Shown piece after piece: positions 17,675 through 25,825 of a stretch of 64,000 nt of DNA (its first letter is position 1; each line of letters begins with the position of its first letter). The notes under the pieces are model-generated. The model did no database searches, had not been told where the DNA came from, and saw only the letters and a list, made by a program, of their open reading frames with translations. The position numbers were made by a program, and so were the translations under genes. This DNA comes from Deferribacter abyssi (GTDB lineage: Bacteria; Chrysiogenota; Deferribacteres; Deferribacterales; Deferribacteraceae), in contig NZ_JAQNCS010000008.1 in NCBI RefSeq assembly GCF_049472655.1, positions 1 through 64,000 on the forward strand, read 5' to 3'.

Positions 17675-17705
17675 AAAAATTTAGGGGAGCCTACGCTCCC
17701 CCAGG
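17675..17705 (-). terminator. Hairpin between binding-protein and ATPase genes
   Basis: GGGGAGC (17684-17690), loop CTAC, GCTCCCC (17695-17701), followed on the minus strand by TAAATTTTT. A perfect 7-bp GC-rich stem with a U-rich tail in this position usually lets the binding protein be made in excess over the membrane subunits by partial termination or 3'-end protection. Confidence 0.75.
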
Positions 17706-17717
17706 AATTTTGAATTT

Positions 17718-18776
17718 TTATTTAGGAATAACTCCCTGCACACCTTCAACGAAAAAGCTCATTCCTAAAAGTTCTTTATCACTAAATATTTTCCCTTTCG
17801 GTAATATAACCCTACCATTTTGATCTTTAATTTCACCTTCAAACACTTTGAACTTTCCACTAATAATATCATTTTTTACTTTATCAACAATTTTTTTCAC
17901 GTCAGCAGGAACTTTATCACTAATTGGCGCTAATTTTACTGCCCCCTTATCCATCCCCCACCATATTTGTTCGCTTTTCCAAGTACCTGTATGAACAGCA
18001 TTTGCTACATATTTGTAAATCGCAGCCCAGTTCCAAACAGGAGCCGTTAAAAAACCGTTGGGTGCATATTTCCTCATATCTGAATTATATCCTATAACAA
18101 ATTTCCCCCTAGCCTCTGCAGCCTGTAATGTTGCTGGAGTATCTTGATGCATTGCCAATACATCTGCTCCCACATCTAACAAGCTTTCTGCAGCATTTCT
18201 TTCTGTCCCAGGATCAAACCATGTCTGAGTCCAGACCACTTTTACAATAGCTTTTGGATTAACTTTCCTCACTCCAAGAGTAAAAGCATTAATACCTCTG
18301 ATGACTTCTGGAATCGGATGGGCAGCTACATAACCAATTATGTTGCTTTTTGTCATAGCACCTGCAATCATTCCAGTAAGGTACCTAGGTTGATACATTC
18401 GGCCAAAATAAGTCCCTACATTTTGAGCCGTTTTATACCCTGAACAATGCATAAACACCACATTTTTAAATCTTTTGGCCACTTCAAGAGTTGGATCCAT
18501 AAACCCAAAACTCGTTGTAAAAATAAGATTATGACCTGTTCTTGCTAACTTCATAATAACTCGTAGTGCATCAGCTCCCTCAGGAACCGATTCAACATAT
18601 GTAGTTTTTTTCACATATGGTAATTCCTCTAAAGCTTTCCTCCCTTGATCATGTGCATACGTCCATCCACCATCTCCAACAGGTCCAACATAAACAAAGC
18701 CAACTTTTAAATCCTTACTCCATCCCAAAGATAACAAAAACATGAAAATTAACACAGATAAAAAAAGTTTCTTCAT
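17718..18776 (-). CDS. BMP-family substrate-binding protein of the purine/nucleoside importer
   Basis: 352 aa from ATG 18776, chosen for its AGGAGGAG ribosome site; an upstream frame to 18794 adds six unsupported residues. A signal peptide (about 1-20, ending GWSKD) has no lipobox cysteine, so the mature form should be free in the periplasm rather than a lipoprotein. The Bmp domain starts KVGFVYVGPVGDGGWTYAHD, with IGYNSDMRKYAP and WNWAAIYKYV nucleoside-pocket regions. It leads the operon of ATPase, permeases and xpt. No purine riboswitch fold was found upstream. Confidence 0.9.
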   Translation of the reverse strand: MKKLFLSVLIFMFLLSLGWSKDLKVGFVYVGPVGDGGWTYAHDQGRKALEELPYVKKTTYVESVPEGADALRVIMKLARTGHNLIFTTSFGFMDPTLEVAKRFKNVVFMHCSGYKTAQNVGTYFGRMYQPRYLTGMIAGAMTKSNIIGYVAAHPIPEVIRGINAFTLGVRKVNPKAIVKVVWTQTWFDPGTERNAAESLLDVGADVLAMHQDTPATLQAAEARGKFVIGYNSDMRKYAPNGFLTAPVWNWAAIYKYVANAVHTGTWKSEQIWWGMDKGAVKLAPISDKVPADVKKIVDKVKNDIISGKFKVFEGEIKDQNGRVILPKGKIFSDKELLGMSFFVEGVQGVIPK

Positions 18777-18940
18777 AACTCCTCCTAAACACAAAGATTC
18801 TTATTATTCACAAAAACTCTTAACCATCAGTTAGTTACTAATAATGCAACAGCTACCTTAAAACATGTAGTTTATACCAGCAATACTATAAAAATTCCAC
18901 CAGTTTTTTTTATAAATATAAAAAATATTAAATCATAGAA

Positions 18941-18962
18941 ATTATATCAGAAGAAGTGTCAA
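18941..18962 (-). promoter_or_regulatory. Candidate promoter of the BMP/ABC importer operon
   Basis: On the minus strand TTGACA (18962-18957) is followed 10 bases later by TGATATAAT (extended -10 type). The TTGACA is too close to be the -35 of that -10, so either the extended -10 works alone or TTGACA pairs with a weaker TATGAT downstream. The 323-bp gap 18777-19099 has no gene and no riboswitch I can recognise. Confidence 0.4.
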
Positions 18963-19099
18963 CCAATCGTTAACCATCATTTCGCAACTTTAACTTACTC
19001 AAAAATTATCTAAACTAATATCAAGATAATTCATAAGTAATCTATTCTCTTATACCACTATCATAGTTTTTCACACTACAGCTTTCATAGTGCAACTTT

Positions 19100-19471
19100 T
19101 TAACATCCCCACTCTCTTTCTACTTCAATTTGAGGTAGAATTTTGTATTTTTTTTCAATATCTTTGCCACCAATATCAATTTTAATAATTACATTATCCC
19201 CTTCAAAACATTTATTTTCAAGCTTTAAATAGCTGTTATTTCCAGAAGCACTATATATACCTTTGTTAACCGTAATCCCATTCATCTGGAATATTTGTAA
19301 ACATTTATTGTCGATACTAATTTTAAAATCAGTTTTTTTATGAACAACAATTATTACATTTTCTAATTCATGAATTTCTTGAGGAAATTCAAAATCTTCA
19401 TTTTCACTTAATCCCAACAAAGGTATTAGTAAAACAAATAATATAATTTTTATACATATAATAATTCGCAT
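19100..19471 (-). CDS. Secreted protein of unknown function next to the molybdoenzyme
   Basis: 123 aa with a signal peptide (about 1-21, LLIPLLGLSEN) and a mature beta-rich domain with three cysteines (C58, C88 and the C-terminal C123). It follows the molybdoenzyme gene in the same direction but behind a strong terminator, with its own GGGGTG ribosome site. Not recognised. Its position suggests a periplasmic accessory, fed by readthrough. Confidence 0.6.
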   Translation of the reverse strand: MRIIICIKIILFVLLIPLLGLSENEDFEFPQEIHELENVIIVVHKKTDFKISIDNKCLQIFQMNGITVNKGIYSASGNNSYLKLENKCFEGDNVIIKIDIGGKDIEKKYKILPQIEVEREWGC

Positions 19472-19481
19472 ATTTCACCCC

Positions 19482-19508
19482 AAAAAAAGAGGGGAAATTA
19501 CTCCCCTC
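19482..19508 (-). terminator. Intrinsic terminator after the molybdoenzyme gene
   Basis: GAGGGGA (19489-19495) pairs with TCCCCTC (19502-19508) across a 6-base loop; read on the minus strand it is followed by seven U. It starts 4 bp after the stop codon of the catalytic subunit. Confidence 0.85.
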
Positions 19509-19511
19509 AAA

Positions 19512-22500
19512 TTATGCCTTAACTACTTTTACATGTGTATCATAAAAGGAAGCACTACCACCAATTTTGTCTGTTAGACACATGTTTTTCAGTACAGGAT
19601 CAACAAGCATCGCAGCATTTGGACAAAGTCCAGTCGCTCTTCTTTTATCCCCTTTAATAACTTTTCCATCTACTACAACATCGTATGAGCCGTATGCCCA
19701 ATGTCCATAGTGCCAGCTAATTGCAACAGTTCCTGGCTTGATCGCTTCACTCACTTTTACTTTACCAATCATCTCAATTTTCATACCATTTTTCAAATCC
19801 CATACACCATTAGGGTTAGTTGATGAAATAATTTTTGCTGTATCACCATCATTCAAACCGAGTCTATCTGCATCTTTACTATTCATCCATATAAAGTTTT
19901 CATCAAGATACAAGTCTAGCATCCAGTAGTCACCTGAAGTTCTGGACTGTCCACCTGTTATCTCTTTATAACTTATCAAATGTAAATCATACCCATCCTG
20001 TTTTAAAGGTCTATCAAACATGTCAGCAGCAGGTACATAAACTGGATAACCATAAAATCTTTTACCTGTCATAGAATCTCTCGTTTGCGCAACACTCTCC
20101 ACATAAAGACTTATATCTTTTTTGTACTGATAAGCCAGTTTATCACCCTTATGTGCTTTACTTGTATGCTCAAATCTTCCACCTCTGTTCAATACATAAA
20201 CAATCTTCTTCCAGTTTGGACTCTCCTTCACCTTAGCTACATCAAAAGCAGCTTTTGTTAAATGTTTTCTAGCGTTGAAGAAAATATCAATCTCTTTTGC
20301 ATCAGCATCTGGAACAGGTGTTCCTTCCATAGCAATATTCTCAGCAAGTTTTAGATAAAAATCTTCTTCTCTGTAATTATCTAAACCAGGGCCAAATCCA
20401 TCTTTACCAAAACCAGGTAACTTCAGTTGCTCAGCAATTGCATACATCAATGTTTCCATACCAAGATGGACTTCCTGACCATATACCTTAGCTTTATCAG
20501 TCATAGGATTTACAACAGGTTGTCTGATTTTGGAAACTTTCACTGTGTTGTCAGGTGTTGGATGTGAAAATCCCCATCTTTCCCATATAGCTTTATCTGG
20601 AAAAATGTAATCACAATACATAGTTGTTTCACCAATAACAATATCACTACCAATTAATAGAGGTATCCTATTAACATCTTTAAGCAATTCTATAAACACA
20701 TGACCAGCTGGAGAAGCAAACGCGGGTGTACCTTTATGTATCATAAGACATTTTACATCATAAGGATAACCATCATATGCTGAAGGTATAATCTCTTGAT
20801 AAACATTCCCGGTAAAAGGGTAAAATGGTCTTTTAGCTGGATATCCATTGAAAAATGTTGTCTTTTCATATTTTGTTTTTTCACGAGTTACAGGATATCC
20901 AAATGTCCCAAGTTTATTTTTAACAAGTTTTTTCATATTAAAAGGATTACCTTTTTTGCCACCATACTCATGCCAATGTCCACCACCTACAGAAAGACCA
21001 CCAGCCCAATCAACATTTCCTATAAGTAAGTTAAGAGCTATTATTGCTGTTGCATTGTAATACCCATTTGTATGTTGAACTGGACCACGATAAAAATCTA
21101 TAGCTGCCTTTTTACCATAAGATGTAAATTCTCTTGCTAATGTAATTATTTGCTCAACTGGAACATCACATAAATCAGCCCACTCTTTAAGAGTTCTTGA
21201 CTTTGTAGAATCATAATAAATCTGAAACGCTGATTTTACCCTTATACCGTTTATTACTGTATCTACAAAAAGATCTCCAAAGACAGCATCCCCTTTCTTC
21301 TTACCAGCAACAGGCTTTCCATCTTTCATAACAACAAAATCACCAGATAAACCAATTTCTGATGGCTTAAGGATAGCACCTGGGCCATCTTTTTCTATTT
21401 TCACAAGCCATGTTGAATTTGTAAAGGTTGTCTCATTTATCGTATAAGCTGCTTTGTAATTTGCCGCTGATAGATATTTCTTATCATATCTCCTGGTCTC
21501 AATAATGTATCTACCCATTGCAAGAGCAAATGCTGCATCAGTCCCTGGCCTTATTGGCACCCAATAATCAGCTTTTGCAGCAGTCTTAGACATACGTGGG
21601 TCAATCACTGCAATTTTCATATTTTTTTCAGTATAACCTGCAGTAAGCTTTTCAGATATAGGTGGTGGACCAAAATTGGCTTCAAAACCACCTGTACCAA
21701 AATAAATAACAAATTTACATTCCATCAAATCTGGTTTTAAATGATGTTTACCATTAAACATTTCACCAAAACCAATATGGTGAGATTGTTCACAAATTGT
21801 GGTATGCTCATAGAAATTTACTGAACCAAAACAATCTTTCATAAATCTCTTCATAAATTCTTTACGGCCATGCTCAATACGACCTGCCATAAAAACAAAT
21901 TTGTTGTTGTAAGGCCCTGCATCCGGATGGTCAGGATTTGCAAATAAATCCATTTTACCTGCGTACTTTGACTTAAAGTCTGACCAGCTCATTTTCTTTT
22001 CTGCAAGAGCTTTAGTATCTTTTGCCATCTGCTTCATAAGTTTTGGATCACGCACTTTGAAAATATCTTTTAAACCTTCAACCCTTCTATTCTCTTCACC
22101 TGGCACATCTTTAAAAAGGTATCCACCTTCAACAATTTCTTTTACAGCTTGCTCAAAAGGAATAGCTTTCCACTTATTTTCACCTCTCTTACCAGCTCTT
22201 TTTAAAACCTTCACAATTCTATATGGATCATACAATGTTTGCACACCTGCTTGCCCCTTAGGACATATTTTACCATCAATTCTTGCAGCTACATCCACTG
22301 GAGTATTGTAAGGTAAATTTTCATACATATTTTGAGCAGAATATGGATTACCATCTATTTTATGTAATACACCATCATAAACCTTACATTTAATATTACA
22401 TGCTGTGTGACACTGCAAACAAACAGAATAAATTACATGCTCTGGTTTTGCTAACACATATTTTGAAAGTTCACCTTTCTTTGACATCTCATCTAACTTT

Positions 22501-22616
22501 TTCTGAACACAGCCAAGCTGTGACATAAGCATAACAGAACCACCTAAAAAAGCAGACGATTTTAAAAAGCCTCTTCTATTAACCTCTATTTTATCCACAA
22601 TAGATTTTTTACTCAT
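19512..22616 (-). CDS. Tat-exported molybdopterin respiratory reductase, catalytic subunit (TtrA/SrdA/ArrA-like)
   Basis: 1034 aa, DMSO-reductase superfamily. The Tat signal RRGFLKSSAFLGG lies at 14-26. The [4Fe-4S] ligands are C66-x2-C69-x3-C73 and C118 (ICPKG). The likely Mo ligand is C275 in TTICEQSHH. A molybdopterin dinucleotide-binding domain occupies the C-terminal quarter. The long spacing before the fourth cysteine, GNPYS...LPYNTPV and the overall length resemble tetrathionate (TtrA), sulfur or selenate (SrdA) reductases more than the ~850-aa ArrA, but the neighbouring ars genes and AioXSR-like regulators suggest arsenate. Substrate is therefore open. It follows the Fe-S subunit gene by 33 bp; no NrfD-type membrane anchor is present. 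Confidence 0.85.
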   Translation of the reverse strand: MSKKSIVDKIEVNRRGFLKSSAFLGGSVMLMSQLGCVQKKLDEMSKKGELSKYVLAKPEHVIYSVCLQCHTACNIKCKVYDGVLHKIDGNPYSAQNMYENLPYNTPVDVAARIDGKICPKGQAGVQTLYDPYRIVKVLKRAGKRGENKWKAIPFEQAVKEIVEGGYLFKDVPGEENRRVEGLKDIFKVRDPKLMKQMAKDTKALAEKKMSWSDFKSKYAGKMDLFANPDHPDAGPYNNKFVFMAGRIEHGRKEFMKRFMKDCFGSVNFYEHTTICEQSHHIGFGEMFNGKHHLKPDLMECKFVIYFGTGGFEANFGPPPISEKLTAGYTEKNMKIAVIDPRMSKTAAKADYWVPIRPGTDAAFALAMGRYIIETRRYDKKYLSAANYKAAYTINETTFTNSTWLVKIEKDGPGAILKPSEIGLSGDFVVMKDGKPVAGKKKGDAVFGDLFVDTVINGIRVKSAFQIYYDSTKSRTLKEWADLCDVPVEQIITLAREFTSYGKKAAIDFYRGPVQHTNGYYNATAIIALNLLIGNVDWAGGLSVGGGHWHEYGGKKGNPFNMKKLVKNKLGTFGYPVTREKTKYEKTTFFNGYPAKRPFYPFTGNVYQEIIPSAYDGYPYDVKCLMIHKGTPAFASPAGHVFIELLKDVNRIPLLIGSDIVIGETTMYCDYIFPDKAIWERWGFSHPTPDNTVKVSKIRQPVVNPMTDKAKVYGQEVHLGMETLMYAIAEQLKLPGFGKDGFGPGLDNYREEDFYLKLAENIAMEGTPVPDADAKEIDIFFNARKHLTKAAFDVAKVKESPNWKKIVYVLNRGGRFEHTSKAHKGDKLAYQYKKDISLYVESVAQTRDSMTGKRFYGYPVYVPAADMFDRPLKQDGYDLHLISYKEITGGQSRTSGDYWMLDLYLDENFIWMNSKDADRLGLNDGDTAKIISSTNPNGVWDLKNGMKIEMIGKVKVSEAIKPGTVAISWHYGHWAYGSYDVVVDGKVIKGDKRRATGLCPNAAMLVDPVLKNMCLTDKIGGSASFYDTHVKVVKA

Positions 22617-22649
22617 AAATTACCTCCACATTAAATATTTAAAATTATT

Positions 22650-23390
22650 TTATTCATGACATTTTTTACAAAGCTCTATATCATCAGCTACATATTTTGT
22701 AGTAGGTTTTGTACCTTCACCCGCAAGGAACGTATAAACATTCGACTCTTTTGCTTTTTGATATACAAGACTTTCCGGATCATTAATATCACCGAAATAA
22801 TTTGCACCACCCAAACATGTTGTCACACATGTAGGAAGCATGCCCATCTCAAGCCTATGAAGACAATAATGACATTTTCTACAGCTACCTATTGGTAAAT
22901 TCTCACCAACCCTTCCATATTTATGACCATATTCAAAAATTGGTCCTTTTTCATAGTCCATAATTTTTGGGGTACCTTTAGTATAATAATTACCCTTATC
23001 AACTGATATAGCTGAATATGGACAGGCATCAACTGCTGCACCACCACAGCTTTGACATTTTGAATAATCAATGACAACGATGCTATCTTCTCGTTTGTAA
23101 ATTGCACCAGCTGGGCAAGCTTTAATACATGGGGCATTATCACATTGCATACAAAGTCCAGGCATAAATATTCTCATAACATTTGGGAATTCCCCGTCTT
23201 CAGCTTCTTTCACCCAACGATAATTTACACCTTCTGGAGTTTTATTTTCAGCTTTACACGCCACAGAGCACGAATGGCATCCAGTACATTTTCTAACATC
23301 CACCAACATAACCCACTTTCTTTTGTTAGCTGGTTTTAAAAGCGCTCTTTCCAAGTCCTTTTGCATACGCAAAATTATAGATTCGCTCAT
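22650..23390 (-). CDS. Four-cluster Fe-S electron-transfer subunit of the molybdoenzyme (TtrB/DmsB-like)
   Basis: 246 aa with the usual cysteine groups: CTGCHSCSVAC (35-45), CMQCDNAPCIKACP (80-93), CQSCGGAAVDACP (112-124) and CRKCHYC...TCVTTC (170-192). The third group lacks the expected third cysteine and has one extra residue before the last. It has no signal peptide, so it should travel to the periplasm with the Tat-signalled partner. An AGGAGG site precedes the ATG. First gene behind the sigma-54 promoter at 23426. Confidence 0.9.
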   Translation of the reverse strand: MSESIILRMQKDLERALLKPANKRKWVMLVDVRKCTGCHSCSVACKAENKTPEGVNYRWVKEAEDGEFPNVMRIFMPGLCMQCDNAPCIKACPAGAIYKREDSIVVIDYSKCQSCGGAAVDACPYSAISVDKGNYYTKGTPKIMDYEKGPIFEYGHKYGRVGENLPIGSCRKCHYCLHRLEMGMLPTCVTTCLGGANYFGDINDPESLVYQKAKESNVYTFLAGEGTKPTTKYVADDIELCKKCHE

Positions 23391-23425
23391 AATTTAACCT
23401 CCTGAAATTAATCACTTTAAGAATA

Positions 23426-23441
23426 TGCATATTTCATGCCA
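23426..23441 (-). promoter_or_regulatory. Sigma-54 (-24/-12) promoter of the molybdoenzyme operon
   Basis: On the minus strand TGGCATGAAATATGCA matches TGGCACG-N4-TTGCA with the invariant GG and GC separated by exactly 10 bases. It lies 35 bp before the Fe-S subunit ATG, giving a transcript start near 23415. The NtrC-type activator encoded at 25826 has an intact GAFTGA sigma-54 contact loop, so a cognate activator is available in the same region. Confidence 0.7.
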
Positions 23442-23466
23442 AAATATTGCGAATAAAAATCCTTTA

Positions 23467-23511
23467 TTATGAAAGATAATTAAAATCATCATGTAAAGTT
23501 TCTTATCATAA
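23467..23511. promoter_or_regulatory. Candidate activator-binding inverted repeat upstream of the sigma-54 promoter
   Basis: TTATGA (23467-23472) and TCATAA (23506-23511) are inverted about 26-70 bp upstream of the -24 element, with a partly symmetrical AT-rich interior (GAAAGATAA / TTTCTTATC). The distance suits an NtrC-type enhancer, but AT-rich DNA makes chance symmetry likely. Confidence 0.3.
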
Positions 23512-23551
23512 TCGTTCAATTTCTTTACATTTGAACTCTATCGATTACGTA

Positions 23552-23579
23552 TTGACATATCGTGATACATAGATATATT
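23552..23579 (+). promoter_or_regulatory. ars operon promoter with ArsR-type operator
   Basis: TTGACA (23552-23557), a 16-bp spacer, then TATATT (23574-23579). The inverted repeat ATATC-N10-GATAT (23557-23561 / 23572-23576) lies between the two boxes, the usual place for an ArsR dimer to block polymerase. The ATG at 23587 is only 8 bases after the -10 box, so the arsR message is leaderless or nearly so. Confidence 0.65.
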
Positions 23580-23586
23580 TGCCGCC

Positions 23587-24287
23587 ATGTCTATGGAAAA
23601 ATTTTTGAAAGCAATTTCTGACAAAAATAAACTAAGGATTTTAAACCTGATTAATTATCAAGGTCAATTATGTGTGTGTGTGATCTTGAAAATGTTTTAG
23701 AATTAAAACAATCAACTTTGTCCACACACCTCTCTAAATTGAAACAAGCAAATATTTTAGTTGATATGAAAGATGGTAAATGGACATATTACAGAATAAA
23801 TGAACATTTAGAAAAATCAAAAAAAATTATCCTCAATGAAGTGCTAAATAACTTTTTAAAAAGTGAAACTGCACTTACAGATTTAAAAAAACTTTCATCA
23901 AATAAAAATAGCTGCATACCTGCAAAAAAGATTTTAGTGGTAGATTATGACAATTCTTTATATAGTCAAATTATTGAAATCGAATTATCAAAAAAAGATA
24001 ACATAACCTGTGTAAGTGCAGGAATTGCACCTGCTCCAGAGGTAAATCCTTTAATAAAGAAATTATATCCAAAAGAGTATGCAGAATTAAGATTTTTCAC
24101 CAAAAATGTAAGTAACTTTAAAAAATATTACTTTGATCTTGTCTTAATTTTAAAAGACTTTGATAATATTGAAAATTTAAATATTAAATTTGGTCAAATT
24201 GAAACTATCAATTTGAATGATATAAAAAATCTCAAACCAAAAGATATGAGAAAAAAACTGATTGAAAAATGTGAGGTGTATTTATGA
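23587..24287 (+). CDS. arsR: ArsR repressor fused to a degenerate ArsC-like domain, frameshifted at a (TG)6 repeat
   Basis: Frame 1 from ATG 23587 encodes the ArsR start (MSMEKFLKAISDKNKLRILN... LCVC), then hits (TG)6 at 23671-23682 and stops at 23698. The winged-helix remainder (CVCDLENVLELKQSTLSTHL, HTH and wing WTYYRI) continues in another frame, open from ATG 23670 to 24287. Removing one TG unit restores a single protein of about 232 aa with the ArsR metal-site CVC. After the repressor domain, residues from about 115 on mimic a low-molecular-weight phosphatase/ArsC fold (CVSAGIAPAPEVNPLIKKL) but the catalytic CX5R loop is replaced by DYDNSLYSQ, so it is inactive. The gene overlaps arsC by 4 bases. 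Slippage, restart at 23670 or a read error are all possible. Confidence 0.75.
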
Positions 24288-24700
24288 AAAAAAAGCTTCT
24301 TTTTTTGTGCACAGGAAATTCATGTAGGAGTCAGATGGCAGAAGGATACGGGAGGTTATACCTTGGTGATAGATTCGATGTTTATTCGGCAGGCATCGAA
24401 AAACATGGACTCAATCATTACATGATAAAAGTTATGGAAGAAGATGGTGTGGATGTAAGCAATCACTACTCAAAAACTCTAAATGACCTTAGTGACATTG
24501 ATTTTGATGTGGTAGTTACAGTTTGTGGCCATGCCAATGAAACATGCCCAGCTTATCTTGCAAAAGCAAAGATCATTCACAGAGGATTTGAAGATCCTGT
24601 AAAGGCAATAGGAAGTGAAGATGAAATTCTTCAAGTTTTTAGAAAAGTTAGAGATGAAATAAAAAATTATATTAAAAACGAACTGAGTAAATTGATATAG
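24284..24700 (+). CDS. arsC: Thioredoxin-coupled arsenate reductase ArsC (low-MW phosphatase type)
   Basis: 138 aa. The P-loop CTGNSCRS (C9, C14, R15) and the second redox pair C81/C88 (VCGHANETC) match the Staphylococcus pI258 class, which reduces arsenate through a three-cysteine relay ending in thioredoxin. The DP motif (FEDPVKA, about 106) provides the general acid. It starts 4 bases inside the arsR stop and is followed 12 bp later by acr3, so resistance is reduction then efflux. Confidence 0.93.
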   Translation: MKKKLLFLCTGNSCRSQMAEGYGRLYLGDRFDVYSAGIEKHGLNHYMIKVMEEDGVDVSNHYSKTLNDLSDIDFDVVVTVCGHANETCPAYLAKAKIIHRGFEDPVKAIGSEDEILQVFRKVRDEIKNYIKNELSKLI

Positions 24701-24712
24701 GAGAAAAGTCTT

Positions 24713-25759
24713 ATGGAACTGGTATCAAAGAAACTATCTTTTACTGACCGCTATTTAACATTATGGATTTTCATTGCAATGATTTTTGGTGTAGGGGTTG
24801 GTTATTATGTCCCATCTGTTGTAAATATTATAAACAAATTTCAGATTGGCACAACCAATATCCCGATTGCTATTGGATTGATTCTTATGATGTACCCACC
24901 CTTTGCAAAAGTTAGATATGAAGAATTGCCTGATGTTTTTAGAAATTTAAAAATCCTCTTTATCTCTCTATTACAAAACTGGGTTATTGGTCCGATTTTA
25001 ATGTTTTTTATAGCTATTACTTTCCTTAGGAATTACCCTGAATATATGGTTGGACTGATAATGATTGGCCTTGCAAGATGTATAGCTATGGTAATTGTAT
25101 GGAATGAGCTTGCGAAAGGAGATACAGAGTACGCAGCTGGACTTGTTGCTTTCAACTCAATCTTTCAGGTGCTTTTTTACTCTGTTTATGCATGGATTTT
25201 TATAACCATTCTTCCCAAATATTTCGGGTTGCATGGAGCAGTAGTAAATATAACTATATCGCAGATTTCCAAAAGTGTTTTTATCTATCTTGGTATACCA
25301 TTCATCGCTGGAATGCTCACAAGATTTATAGGTGTAAAAATTATGGGTAGAGAAAAGTATCATCAGGTTGTAATACCAAAAATCAGCCCTCTAACTCTTA
25401 TTTCTCTGCTTTTTACAATTGTGGTAATGTTTAGCCTCAAAGGGAAATTAATTGTGCAGCTACCAATGGATGTGATAAGAATAGCAATTCCATTACTTTT
25501 ATATTTTGTAATAATGTTCTTTGTATCATTCTATATAGGGAAAAAGATAGGTGCTGATTATAGCAAAACCACAACCCTTGCCTTTACATCTGCAAGTAAC
25601 AATTTTGAACTTGCTATAGCTGTTTCTGTGGCTGTCTTTGGAATAAACTCCGGAGCTGCCTTTGCTGCCGTAATAGGACCTCTTGTAGAAGTGCCTGTTA
25701 TGATTGGACTTGTAAATGTGGCTTTATATTTTCAAAAACGTTACTTCCAAAATTTATAA
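24713..25759 (+). CDS. acr3: Acr3-family arsenite efflux permease
   Basis: 348 aa, ten membrane helices of the BART superfamily. The essential membrane cysteine lies in GLARCIAMVIVWNELAKGD (Cys about 124), and the second conserved segment is TSASNNFELAIAVSVAVFG (about 294-312). It exports As(OH)3 using the proton gradient. A GGAG ribosome site precedes the ATG. Last gene of the ars operon. Confidence 0.93.
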   Translation: MELVSKKLSFTDRYLTLWIFIAMIFGVGVGYYVPSVVNIINKFQIGTTNIPIAIGLILMMYPPFAKVRYEELPDVFRNLKILFISLLQNWVIGPILMFFIAITFLRNYPEYMVGLIMIGLARCIAMVIVWNELAKGDTEYAAGLVAFNSIFQVLFYSVYAWIFITILPKYFGLHGAVVNITISQISKSVFIYLGIPFIAGMLTRFIGVKIMGREKYHQVVIPKISPLTLISLLFTIVVMFSLKGKLIVQLPMDVIRIAIPLLLYFVIMFFVSFYIGKKIGADYSKTTTLAFTSASNNFELAIAVSVAVFGINSGAAFAAVIGPLVEVPVMIGLVNVALYFQKRYFQNL

Positions 25760-25772
25760 CGTATATGATATT

Positions 25773-25808
25773 ATGATGCAAGCATGCATTATAGTGTGCT
25801 CGCATCAT
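25773..25808. terminator. Inverted repeat between convergent acr3 and the NtrC-type gene
   Basis: ATGATGCAAGCA (25773-25784) and TGCTCGCATCAT (25797-25808) form a 12-bp stem with one mismatch. It lies 13 bp after acr3 and 17 bp beyond the stop of the convergent regulator gene. There is no proper T-run on either side, so it may act as a boundary or 3'-end stabiliser more than as a classical terminator. Confidence 0.5.
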
Positions 25809-25825
25809 ATTAGTCTAAAAAAACA

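Noticed and set aside
18777..19099. A purine riboswitch before the BMP/xpt operon
   Set aside because: The conserved purine-aptamer core (TATAATCC and the loop partners) could not be found on the minus strand.
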